Origin: Phycisphaerales bacterium
Lineage (GTDB): Bacteria; Planctomycetota; Phycisphaerae; Phycisphaerales; UBA5793
Direction of reading: 5' to 3'
NCBI GenBank assembly: GCA_020852515.1
Contig: JADZAS010000011.1
Location: 62,001 to 126,000, forward strand
DNA: 64,000 bases
The position numbers and the translations under genes were made by a program. The notes under the pieces were generated by a model, which saw only the letters and a program-made list of their open reading frames with translations, did not search any database and had not been told where the DNA came from. Of the stretch, positions 1-8,367 are shown one piece after another (the first letter of the stretch is position 1; each line of letters starts with the position of its first letter).

Positions 1-932
1 AGGCTGAGGATCGAGAGCACCTGGCGGTCGAGCCCCTGCGCGCGAAGCGCATCGGGGATGACGTAGATCGACTCGCGATCGTGCATCGAGAAGGTGCGGT
101 TGAGCGGCACGTTGCTGAACATCGCGATCTTCTGGCGCACGGTGTTGGTGACGGGGTTCTTGGCGCGGCAGGCGACGATGTGGGGCTGGATGCCGACTTC
201 GAGCAGGCGCTTGATGCCCAGCTGGGCGGCCTTGGATTTCTGCTCGCCGAGGATCTCGGGCTCGATGACGTAGGTGAGGGCGACGAAGCAGACGCTGCCG
301 GGGCCTTCTTCGAAGGCGAGTTCGCGCAGGGCTTCGATGTAGAAGCCGTTCTCGAAATCGCCCGCGGTTCCGCCGACCTCGACGAAGACGACGTCGGCCG
401 GTTCGCCGTTGCAGCCGGTCATGGCGAGCTGGCGGAGCATGCGCTTCACCTCGCCGGTGACGTGGGGGATCATCTGCACGTCGCGGCCGAGGTAGCCGCC
501 GCGGCGCTCGCGATCGAGGATGGTCGAGTAGATGCGGCCGGCGGTGGTGAAGTTGTCGTAGGAGAGGTTCTGGTCGAGGATGCGCTCGTAGGTGCCCAGG
601 TCCATGTCCGTCTCGGTGCCGTCGTCGAGGACGAAGACTTCGCCGTGGCGGTAGGGGTTGAGCGTGCCGGCGTCGATGTTGAGGTAGCCCTCGAGCTTGA
701 TGGGGGCCACCGAGAGGCCCTTGTCCTTGAGGAGCTTGGCGATGGAGGAGGAGAAGATGCCCTTGCCCAGGCCGGACATGACGGTGCCGAAGACGGCGAC
801 GTAGCGATGGCGCGAAGGCTGATAGCCCTTGGGGACGGGCGAGTAGTACTCGGTGGTCTCCTCGGGAGCGCCAAACTGGGCGAGGAGGGATGGGTTCGAA
901 TGCGGGCTCTGCGGGGCGGATCGGTCGGGCAT
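1..932 (-). CDS. pyrG: CTP synthase, N-terminal part (runs off left edge)
   Basis: CTP synthase makes CTP from UTP, ATP and glutamine in the cytoplasm. About 310 N-terminal residues, covering most of the synthase (amidoligase) domain, are in the window; the glutaminase domain lies beyond the left edge. Visible family motifs are the nucleotide-binding VFGTVMSGLGKGIFSSS near residue 45, HGEVFVLDDGTETDMDLG, FVEVGGTAGDFE and FSNVPLNRTFSMHDRESIY. The start is the ATG at 932-930, reading MPDRSAPQ; it adds a tail of roughly 40 residues before the conserved core, so a shorter start cannot be excluded, though no better ribosome site is evident. The motif KLEGYLNIDAGTLNPY differs from the more usual KLDPYINVDPGTMSPY, which looks like lineage divergence rather than decay. 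The gene is not linked to its neighbour, a secreted protein. Confidence 0.95.
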   Translation of the reverse strand, partial: MPDRSAPQSPHSNPSLLAQFGAPEETTEYYSPVPKGYQPSRHRYVAVFGTVMSGLGKGIFSSSIAKLLKDKGLSVAPIKLEGYLNIDAGTLNPYRHGEVFVLDDGTETDMDLGTYERILDQNLSYDNFTTAGRIYSTILDRERRGGYLGRDVQMIPHVTGEVKRMLRQLAMTGCNGEPADVVFVEVGGTAGDFENGFYIEALRELAFEEGPGSVCFVALTYVIEPEILGEQKSKAAQLGIKRLLEVGIQPHIVACRAKNPVTNTVRQKIAMFSNVPLNRTFSMHDRESIYVIPDALRAQGLDRQVLSILS

Positions 933-1085
933 GAGATAGTGTAACCGGGAATGCGGGGAGGGCGAGGGGTGGGCGGGGCGCGGGCGACGCACTCGAAATG
1001 CCGAGCGCCGTGCCAGAAGCAGCGATTTCGAGGGGCCAGTGTCCCGGCTTATGGTTTGATTTGCAGCAGGCGGTCGACTTCTTGA

Positions 1086-3536
1086 CTACTCGATGCGGGC
1101 CACGTTGCTCGTGCCGCAGGTGGTAAGGTCAATGAGTTGGAGGAACGAGCCGCACGCGGCGCCACCGACTGAGGAACTGAGAATCTTCGATCCATCTCCC
1201 TCGGAACGGCCGGTCCAGACTACTTGAATCTGATTGGCACAGAGCCCAAGCGACGTGCCGGGACAGGGCATCTGTTCCGGCACGACAAAGGCACCTTCGC
1301 ATCGGGCGAAGATCAGTGCCACCCGCGCGTCGGGTGTTGCTCCGTTCCACTCCACGCGAATAGGGCCACCGATTGGACAGGTCGCATTGACAGAAAGCGC
1401 GACACCGGTCCGATTACTTAACTTGACGAGCACCGCGTCTGTAAAACCGTGGAACGAGTTGCTGTGCCCTTCGAAATCCCCTGATTCGGTCGATCCAACT
1501 ATCAACGCATTGCCAAGCAAATCCAGCTCCACATCGCGACCCGAATCCACTTCACTACCCCCAAGGTAAGTCATCCATTGAATCTCACCGACCGCATCGA
1601 CCTGGAGTATGAACAGGTCGTTCACTCCGCCGTGGTGCTCGTTGTTCCTCCCCTCAAAGTCCGTCGATTGTGTCGTGCCCGCCACCAGCGCATTGCCGGC
1701 ACGATCAACTGCAACTCCAAACCCATCATCGTCACCGCTGCCGCCAAGGTAGGTCATCCACTGCAGTTGGCCGGCAGGGTCGACTTTGAATACGAAGCAC
1801 TCCCCCGAATCTCCGTGGCTCGAATTGTTCCGGCCTTCGAAGTCTATGGATTGCGAATACCCCGTCACAATTGCGTTGTCGGCCGGGTCGACAGCAATGT
1901 CTTTGCCACGGTCCCAGTCACTTCCTCCGTAGTATGTCATCCAGCGCACTTGACCGGTCGGGCTCACACTGGCAACAAAGGCGTCTCCTCCCCAAGTACC
2001 GCCGCCATGATATGTGTTGTTTCGGCCTTCGAAATCGACTGATTCTGTGTCCCCAGTTACCAGCAGGTTTCCGCCACTGTCCGCGGCGACACCATACCCA
2101 AGATCTTCACCCGTTCCCCCAAGAAAGTGCACCCAATCCAGTTCACCGGTCGGTGTGATCTTGAGCGCGAACGCTTCATTCTCCCATCTTGTACCATGAA
2201 AAGTGTTGTTCTGACCCTCGAAATCAGGTGACTCGGTAGTTCCCGCAATCAGTGCGTTGTCCGACTCGTCGATGGCGATGGCGTACGCATCGTCGGTATA
2301 AGTGCCTCCGAGATATAACATCCATATTAATTGCCCGTTCTGATTCAGTTTCAGCGCAAAGGCATCGTGCTCCAACGTGCCACCGTGATTTGAATTGGTC
2401 GCTCCCTCAAAATCGATCGACACCGTATGACCCACGATCAGCCCATTGCCGAGGCTGTCGACTGCGATACCTGAACCAACGTCTGTTCTTGTACCTCCCA
2501 GGTATGTCATCCACAGCAGCGTTCCGGCTGGGGACACCTTCAGTGCGAAGGCATCAAAGTAATCCGACCCCCCGTGGCGTGAGTTCCGTCTTCCTTCAAA
2601 ATTCCCGGACCTCGTATACCCAGTGACCCATGCATCGCCATCCGAATCGGCGACAACGTCGAGTCCATAGCTTTCATAGATTCCCCCCAAGAAAAGTGAC
2701 CATTCCAAGTCGGGATCAAGTACTAGGACATGGTTGGGATCAGGTGTATCCAGAACATCAATTGTGTATGTGCTACTGTCGATCGCTGCATACCTGGCTC
2801 GGAGCAACTGTCGGCGGCCGTCGATGTCCTGCCATACGACGGGCGCCGCATCGACCAGCGTACCGAGCGGTGTCTCGATCTTGAGATCACCGGTCTCATC
2901 GACACACACATTCTCGCTGCCGTCGTATGCAATTCGCAGGCGCGTGTAGTCCGCTCCCGGCGCCACATGGAACTCATACTTTAGGATGCTTGTTTCGCTC
3001 CCGGTCACATGGAGATCGATTCCGTCATAGAGGCCTTCGTATACAACGCTCGTGAACGAAGGAACGTTGCTCGTCGGCATTCGATCTTCACCACCGAGGA
3101 AGTAGTTGAACCGGGCCGCTTGCGGTTGCTCGCCGCGCGGCCAAACCTGGATCGCACCGGGAAAGCTTACGGCGAGCGCAATCTCGTCGTTCAACATCTC
3201 CTCGGACTCAGAAGTCTCCAGGATTGCGTCGACTACCCCACCCACTACCGTTTTTGCTCCGATTGCAGCGGAATTCTGTCGTTCGATTTCTCCCTGGAAC
3301 AGGTGCATGGTGAGCGAGGATTCGCGGAATGCAATGTCCATGCCTGCCGCGCGCAATCCGTAGCAAACCGTGGGATCAGACCACTGACCTTGATTCGGCA
3401 CGAAGTATGCGCCGCTCAGGCCGAGGCGCACCATCTCCCCTACGTCCTGACTCGCGAGAACCGGCGAGACACTGAAGAATGTACCGAGCACGACCGTTGC
3501 AAGGCGCGCAATTCGGAATAGTGGGAGGCTTGCCAC
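1086..3536 (-). CDS. Secreted SBBP-type beta-propeller repeat protein
   Basis: This 816-aa protein has a signal peptide (MASLPLFRIARLATVVLGTF... ending near VLASQ). It has an N-terminal globular region (about residues 30-270) like that found before SBBP repeats, and seven repeats of about 60 residues (about 275-705), each built as WMTYLGGS..D.G..IAVD..GNALV.G.T.S.DFEG.NN..HG. SBBP repeats are expected to fold as a beta-propeller outside the cytoplasm. The last ~110 residues are a separate domain with paired cysteines that resembles the C-terminus of the two beta-helix proteins at 28068-32443. The start is GTG at 3536 with AGGAAGG about eight bases upstream. No catalytic motif is visible; role in adhesion or the cell surface is a guess. 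Confidence 0.9.
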   Translation of the reverse strand: MASLPLFRIARLATVVLGTFFSVSPVLASQDVGEMVRLGLSGAYFVPNQGQWSDPTVCYGLRAAGMDIAFRESSLTMHLFQGEIERQNSAAIGAKTVVGGVVDAILETSESEEMLNDEIALAVSFPGAIQVWPRGEQPQAARFNYFLGGEDRMPTSNVPSFTSVVYEGLYDGIDLHVTGSETSILKYEFHVAPGADYTRLRIAYDGSENVCVDETGDLKIETPLGTLVDAAPVVWQDIDGRRQLLRARYAAIDSSTYTIDVLDTPDPNHVLVLDPDLEWSLFLGGIYESYGLDVVADSDGDAWVTGYTRSGNFEGRRNSRHGGSDYFDAFALKVSPAGTLLWMTYLGGTRTDVGSGIAVDSLGNGLIVGHTVSIDFEGATNSNHGGTLEHDAFALKLNQNGQLIWMLYLGGTYTDDAYAIAIDESDNALIAGTTESPDFEGQNNTFHGTRWENEAFALKITPTGELDWVHFLGGTGEDLGYGVAADSGGNLLVTGDTESVDFEGRNNTYHGGGTWGGDAFVASVSPTGQVRWMTYYGGSDWDRGKDIAVDPADNAIVTGYSQSIDFEGRNNSSHGDSGECFVFKVDPAGQLQWMTYLGGSGDDDGFGVAVDRAGNALVAGTTQSTDFEGRNNEHHGGVNDLFILQVDAVGEIQWMTYLGGSEVDSGRDVELDLLGNALIVGSTESGDFEGHSNSFHGFTDAVLVKLSNRTGVALSVNATCPIGGPIRVEWNGATPDARVALIFARCEGAFVVPEQMPCPGTSLGLCANQIQVVWTGRSEGDGSKILSSSVGGAACGSFLQLIDLTTCGTSNVARIE

Positions 3537-3815
3537 GGGGGTTTCCTTCCTGTAGGGCTGTCAGGGACCCTGCGCTAGATCCGACAGGCCCACTCCACAC
3601 CCCGGCGTTGCCGATGGAGTCGGGGCTAATGCAGATCCAGCCGTCTGGTCCGCAGTATAAGGGACACGGCGTCCATCCGCGCGCGTTTTATCCCGAAGCC
3701 TGAAAAACCATGCGATTTTCTTGCTCGCCATCGCAGGCTCATTCCACAAGCTCCTCCAGTCTGGAGTGGTTCAGCACGACGAGAATAGCGCGGTACCGCC
3801 TAGACTCAGCCCGCG

Positions 3816-5366
3816 ATGACGTTGCCGGATCGGGGGACATTTCGGGAACTGGCCGGGCGGGGCAATCTGGTGCCGCTGGTGCGGCGGGTGTTTTCTGATC
3901 AGCTCACGCCGGTGCTGGGGTATCGGCGGCTGGTGGCGGCCGACGAGCGGACGGCGCCGAGTTTCCTGCTCGAGTCGGTCGAGAATGGCGACAAGCAGGG
4001 GCGGTACTCGTTTTTCGGGGCCCAGCCGAGCGTGGAGGTCATCGCGCGGCAGCATGAGGTGACGATCGAGGATCATCTGACGGGGGCGGTGCGAACCGAG
4101 CGGCTTGACGATCCGCTGGATGTGCCGCGCGCGATCAGTGCGGGGCTGCGGCCGGTGATGCACGGCGATCTGCCGGGCGCGTTCTGCGGCGGGTGGGTCG
4201 GGTATGCGGGCTATGACAGCGTGCGCTACGTCGAGGAAGGCAAGTTGCCCTTTGATGGCGCGCCGGATGATGATCGCGGCCTGCCGGATCTGCACCTCGG
4301 GCTGTATGAGACGGTGGCGGTGTTTGATCACGCACGGAAGATGGTGTACGCAGTGCGCTGGGTGCGGGTGGGAGACCAAACGCGCGTGGATGCGGCGTAC
4401 GACGCGGGGGTGGCGGCGCTGGATCGGTTCGTCGAACGGTTGCAGACGCACAGTGTGCCGCTGCCGGCCGGGTCGATCGCGATGAATCTGGCGCAGCGCG
4501 GGGCGGCGGCGATCCAGTCGAACATGACGCAGGCGCAATTCGAGGCGGCAGTGGAGCGGGCCAGGGAGTACATCCTCGCCGGCGACATCTTCCAGGTCGT
4601 GCTCAGCCAGCGCTTCGAGCGGCAGACGGCGGCGGACCCGTTCGAGATCTACCGCGCCCTGCGCATCGTCAACCCCAGCCCGTACATGATCTACCTGCAG
4701 GCGCGCGGGGCGATCCTCGTCGCGTCGAGTCCGGAGATTCTGTGCCGCGTGCATGAGCGGTGCGTGGTGAATCGGCCACTGGCGGGGACGCGCAAGCGCG
4801 GGGCAACGGAGGAGGAAGATCTGGCGCTGGAGCGCGAGCTGCTTGCCGATGAGAAGGAACGTGCTGAGCACATCATGCTCGTCGATCTCGGGCGCAACGA
4901 CGTGGGCCGGGTGGCGAACAAGGGCAGTGTATCGATCGATCGGATGATGGAGATCGAGCGCTACAGCCACGTGATGCACATCTCTTCGACGGTGACGGGC
5001 ACGCTGGCGGATGGGCTCGACTCGTGGGCGGCGCTGCGGGCGGCTCTGCCGGTGGGCACCATCAGCGGCGCGCCCAAGGTGCGGGCGATGCAGATCATCG
5101 ATGAACTCGAGCCGACGCGGCGCGGGCCGTATGGCGGGGGCATCGGCGTGGTCTCATTCGACGACCAGATGGACATCGCTCTGGCGCTGCGGACGATGGT
5201 CGTGCCGGTGCAGGAGCATCACGGCGAAAGGTGGATGGTCCACCTGCAGGCCGGGGCGGGGATCGTGGCGGACTCGAACCCGAGCAGTGAGTACGAGGAA
5301 ACGGTGAGCAAGGCGGCGGCGCTGGCGCGGGCGATCGACCTGGCCGAAGCGGCGTTTGGGTCTTGA
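3816..5366 (+). CDS. trpE: Anthranilate synthase component I
   Basis: TrpE converts chorismate to anthranilate with ammonia supplied by TrpG, the first step of tryptophan synthesis. The 516-aa length is normal. The N-terminal LLES at residues 51-54 is the tryptophan feedback-site motif that separates TrpE from PabB. The chorismate-binding core shows PLAGTRKRGATEEED, LVDLGRNDVGRV, ALPVGTISGAPKVRAM and the C-terminal AGAGIVADSNPSSEYEET. The start is ATG 3816; no strong ribosome site precedes it. No trpG or other trp gene is visible here, so the partner is elsewhere. A long inverted repeat begins about ten bases after its stop. Confidence 0.96.
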   Translation: MTLPDRGTFRELAGRGNLVPLVRRVFSDQLTPVLGYRRLVAADERTAPSFLLESVENGDKQGRYSFFGAQPSVEVIARQHEVTIEDHLTGAVRTERLDDPLDVPRAISAGLRPVMHGDLPGAFCGGWVGYAGYDSVRYVEEGKLPFDGAPDDDRGLPDLHLGLYETVAVFDHARKMVYAVRWVRVGDQTRVDAAYDAGVAALDRFVERLQTHSVPLPAGSIAMNLAQRGAAAIQSNMTQAQFEAAVERAREYILAGDIFQVVLSQRFERQTAADPFEIYRALRIVNPSPYMIYLQARGAILVASSPEILCRVHERCVVNRPLAGTRKRGATEEEDLALERELLADEKERAEHIMLVDLGRNDVGRVANKGSVSIDRMMEIERYSHVMHISSTVTGTLADGLDSWAALRAALPVGTISGAPKVRAMQIIDELEPTRRGPYGGGIGVVSFDDQMDIALALRTMVVPVQEHHGERWMVHLQAGAGIVADSNPSSEYEETVSKAAALARAIDLAEAAFGS

Positions 5367-5375
5367 AGTAGGTTT

Positions 5376-5587
5376 ACCGCGGAGACCGCTGAGAGCGCAG
5401 AGAAGACACTTAGCCGCGAAGAGGCACAAGAGTCGCAAAATGGAGATGCAGAGAACAACGACTGAAAGCGCGGAGTTGAGTTCAGGACCTGATTCCGACC
5501 CATCTCGATTCCGTTTTGTGTCTCTTGTGCCTCTTTGCGGCCATACCGATTCTTGTTTCTCTCTACGCTCTCGGCGCTCTCTGCGGT
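5376..5587. repeat. Long imperfect inverted repeat, GCAGAG family, copy 1
   Basis: The outer left arm at 5376-5402 (accgcggagaccgctgagag and on) is nearly the reverse complement of 5558-5587. A second pair of arms at 5412-5440 (gccgcgaagaggcacaagag) matches the reverse complement of 5513-5542. The centre of about 70 bases is unpaired. The element starts ten bases after the trpE stop and ends 21 bases before the sulfotransferase start. A shorter relative lies at 32454-32533. It could act as a transcript-end hairpin or be a non-autonomous mobile repeat; no open reading frame inside it is credible. Confidence 0.8.
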
Positions 5588-5608
5588 GAAGAGGATCGGA
5601 AAGCAACG

Positions 5609-6970
5609 ATGAAGATCGCGCTGCTGGGGCGACATTTTTCGGGGACCGTCGGCAAAGCGCATCGCGTCGATCTCGATCACCCGTTCATCTGCGAGCGGCT
5701 GGCGCGCAGCGCGGCGGTGCGATTGTGGGTCGACGGCGCGGAAGTTTCGCAGCCCACCGGCTCGCTTGATGAGGTCGTTACACTCGGCGAGGGCCGGTGC
5801 TTCATCGACGGGGCCAAACTGTGGATCTCCATCCCCGGCGATCGCCAGCCGCGGCAGGAGTCGATCGATCTCGTCGTCGATGTGCCGCTCACGACTGATC
5901 GCGACATGCACAGCACGGCGAGGCCGCTGCTCATCCTCGGGCCGCAGCGCTGCGGCAGCACGGCTCTGCAATGGGCGCTCGATCACTGCACGCCCTACAA
6001 AGCCCCGCGCGACCTGCGCGGCTATCTCGACAACACGCTCGAAGGCTTCTACCTCACCCAACTGCTCAAGTCGTTTCTCAACCACCCCCACTACTCGCCC
6101 TTCGGCAGCGATGCGGCGGGGCACTTCTGGGGCACCGGGCTCTTTCAGGATTGCGGCTTGAGCGGCGAGATGCTCGCACGCCTCGCGCAGCACATCGACT
6201 GGGCGTACTCGACGACGAGCGGCACACTGGGGACCTGGACAGACAAGTGCCCGGGATGGGACAGCGTGGCGATCGCGCCGCTGTTTTCCATGCTCTTCCC
6301 GCACGGGCACGTGTTCTTCCTCAGCCGCGACCCGGTCGGCAATGTGCTCTCCATCATGCGGCTGCGCGGCGAGTTGCCGGATGACCTGCCCGAGGAGCGG
6401 CGGCCGGCGGCGGTGGCGCAGGCGTGCGCCGGCTGGACGGTGGCGCACTACCTCTGGCGGCGCTACGTGCGGCCGATCATGCCCCGCGGCGCAGCGACGG
6501 AGATTTCGTTCGCGAAGTTTCGCAGACGCGAACCCGAGGTGCTCGCGGCGATCCAGGCCGCGGCGAATCTGAGCGATGAAGAAATTGAAGCGGTGTCGGC
6601 CGATCTGAATGAGCCGCAGGTGCCCACGCACGCCGTCGAGCGGCAGCGGTTGGACGACTGGGTCGTTCCCGCAATCTGGCACCTCTGCGGCAGCGAAGCA
6701 AAGCGATGGGGATACGAGAAGCCGGAGTCGGCCGAGGTCGCGGCCGATGCGCCGTCGCCGTGGCGCCTGCCGGTGCGCAATGCGTTTCTGCCAACGGTGT
6801 TTCACGCACTCTCGTGGCTGGGATTGACAACTGACGCGGTGAATGCGGCGGCGATGCACTTCGTGCCCGACTGGAAGCCGGTCAGCGAGCCGCAGATGCA
6901 CGCCGAGGCCGGCGCGGGCTCGCTGCTTGCCATCTCGCTGCGAGAGAGAGAGAGTTCAAGACGAGAATGA
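5609..6970 (+). CDS. Sulfotransferase A with N-terminal cluster module
   Basis: This 453-aa protein is a PAPS-dependent sulfotransferase-like enzyme. The 5'-phosphosulfate loop is LILGPQRCGSTAL (about residues 108-120) and the 3'-phosphate motif is FFLSRDPVGNVLS near 235. Residues about 20-90 hold a diverged form of the cluster module (LWVDGAEV, GEGRCFI, LWISIPGDRQPRQ), seen better in the proteins at 8367, 10816, 12324 and 25545. The start chosen is ATG 5609 with GGATCGGA just upstream; a longer frame from 5516 would run through the inverted repeat and is not credible. Its stop overlaps the next gene's ATG (ATGA), so the two sulfotransferases are probably translated together. Likely substrate, by context, is an exported glycan; acceptor unknown. 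Confidence 0.83.
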   Translation: MKIALLGRHFSGTVGKAHRVDLDHPFICERLARSAAVRLWVDGAEVSQPTGSLDEVVTLGEGRCFIDGAKLWISIPGDRQPRQESIDLVVDVPLTTDRDMHSTARPLLILGPQRCGSTALQWALDHCTPYKAPRDLRGYLDNTLEGFYLTQLLKSFLNHPHYSPFGSDAAGHFWGTGLFQDCGLSGEMLARLAQHIDWAYSTTSGTLGTWTDKCPGWDSVAIAPLFSMLFPHGHVFFLSRDPVGNVLSIMRLRGELPDDLPEERRPAAVAQACAGWTVAHYLWRRYVRPIMPRGAATEISFAKFRRREPEVLAAIQAAANLSDEEIEAVSADLNEPQVPTHAVERQRLDDWVVPAIWHLCGSEAKRWGYEKPESAEVAADAPSPWRLPVRNAFLPTVFHALSWLGLTTDAVNAAAMHFVPDWKPVSEPQMHAEAGAGSLLAISLRERESSRRE

Positions 6971-8367
6971 ACGAGACCGGACCCATCCTGCTGACACTGA
7001 CGCCGCGGCACTTTCATAAGAGATTGGGTCACGGGCACGGGGTGCCCCTGCGACATTCGGCAGTGCTCGACCGCATCAATGGTCGATCGAAGATCACTCT
7101 CTGGCTCGATGGACGACCGCTCAACCGGTCTGGCGCCTCGGTTCAGGACGTTGCCGAGCACGGCGACGGCCGCTGCCACCTCAATCTTCCCTACGAAAAC
7201 GAAAGTATTCCGCGCGAGCAGTGGTGCGGCATGCTCTGGATATCGCTGCCGGGGAATTCGGAACCTCGCGAGTACGGCAGAGCGATCGTCGTGGAACTCG
7301 GCGAAGCGCCGCGCGAGTCAGTGTCGGCGGCGGCTGGAGGGCCGCTTCTTATCGCCGGAGCGCAGCGCACTGGAACGACGGCGCTCCTCACCGCGCTCGA
7401 CACGGCGACACCGCTGCGAGCCCCGCAGGACGCGTGCATGCATCGCTGGCACACTCTCGAGGGATTTTTCACGATTCAGAGCGCCCTTCACTGGTTGACA
7501 CATCCATTTGTCTCCGCGCTCGGCGGCGACGGCGAGCAGCGCCGCTTCCGCACGGGGATGTTTGACGACAGTTCGTTCGCCAGCGCCATGCTCGACTCAC
7601 TCGCAGAGCACATCGACCGAAGCGGTCGCATGCTCGCGGGGGGCGCTCCGCGGTGGGTCGAGAAGTGTCCGGGCTGGGAAACTTCGTCAATCGGACCGCT
7701 CTTCGCGGCCCTGTTTCCGCGCGGCCGCGTCATCTACATGACGCGCGATCCAGTGTCGTGCACGATGTCCATTGCACGCCTCGAGGGCTCGCTTCCGCGG
7801 GCGCTGGATAGCGAAGCGGCGTTGCGGTCGATCGTCCGAAACAGCAGCGTCTGGGTGGTGTCGCATCTCATCTGGCGCCGATACGGCCGACCGCGACTGG
7901 GATCGGACCGCATGCTCGAGGTGCCGTTCCATCTCTTCCAGCGCGAGCCGGCGGAAGTAGTGCCGTCGATTGCCCGGCTCCTTCAACTCGATGAGAAACA
8001 AGGCGATGCCCTGCTTGCGGCGCTGGGACACATTCCAACGCCAAGGCACCCGATCCGCGTCGAAGAAATCGATCCGGCTGTGCCGTCGCTTATCCGCCGA
8101 CTGTGCCGCAATGAGGCGGCGCGCTGGGGATACGAGATGGGCGAGTGCGAGCCGGTTAATGCGCCGATGCTCGAGCAGGTCTGCAGCCTCTACCGGGGCC
8201 AATTGTCGCGCATGCTCGATTGGTACCAGTTGCGATCCGATGTGGCGCAGGCATTCGTCGAAGCGAATGTGCAAGGCGCAGCAGATGGTCTTGCACCTTC
8301 CGATGAACCGCCACTGCCCGCGCCCGGGCCGCTGCTGGCGGCCCGGTTGGCTCGTGAGCCGGCGTGA
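6967..8367 (+). CDS. Sulfotransferase B with N-terminal cluster module
   Basis: Paralogue of the preceding gene, 466 aa, starting at the ATG that overlaps its stop. The PAPS loop is LLIAGAQRTGTTAL (about 127-140) and the second motif is VIYMTRDPVSCTMS. Both proteins share WVEKCPGWETSSIGPLF-like and RW.YE blocks. Residues about 25-110 are the module in weakened form: ITLWLDGRPL, HGDGRCHLNL, LWISLPGNSEPRE. Two paralogous enzymes side by side suggest sulfation at two positions or on two sugars of one glycan; this is inference. The next gene begins at or within four bases of its stop. Confidence 0.83.
   Translation: MNETGPILLTLTPRHFHKRLGHGHGVPLRHSAVLDRINGRSKITLWLDGRPLNRSGASVQDVAEHGDGRCHLNLPYENESIPREQWCGMLWISLPGNSEPREYGRAIVVELGEAPRESVSAAAGGPLLIAGAQRTGTTALLTALDTATPLRAPQDACMHRWHTLEGFFTIQSALHWLTHPFVSALGGDGEQRRFRTGMFDDSSFASAMLDSLAEHIDRSGRMLAGGAPRWVEKCPGWETSSIGPLFAALFPRGRVIYMTRDPVSCTMSIARLEGSLPRALDSEAALRSIVRNSSVWVVSHLIWRRYGRPRLGSDRMLEVPFHLFQREPAEVVPSIARLLQLDEKQGDALLAALGHIPTPRHPIRVEEIDPAVPSLIRRLCRNEAARWGYEMGECEPVNAPMLEQVCSLYRGQLSRMLDWYQLRSDVAQAFVEANVQGAADGLAPSDEPPLPAPGPLLAARLAREPA

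Noticed and set aside
1420-2710. Regular repeats that could be taken for a CRISPR or minisatellite array
   Set aside because: They are in-frame ~60-codon SBBP repeats of one protein with diverged DNA sequence.
3537-3815. Possible small RNA or tRNA in the gap before trpE
   Set aside because: No cloverleaf, no terminator; only a short CTCCAG/CTGGAG hairpin. Probably divergent promoters that I could not pin down.
3771-4979. 402-codon open frame on the minus strand
   Set aside because: Antisense to trpE, His/Arg-rich shadow sequence.
5219-6901. 560-codon open frame on the minus strand
   Set aside because: Antisense to the end of trpE, the inverted repeat and sulfotransferase A; the opposite strand carries clear PAPS motifs.
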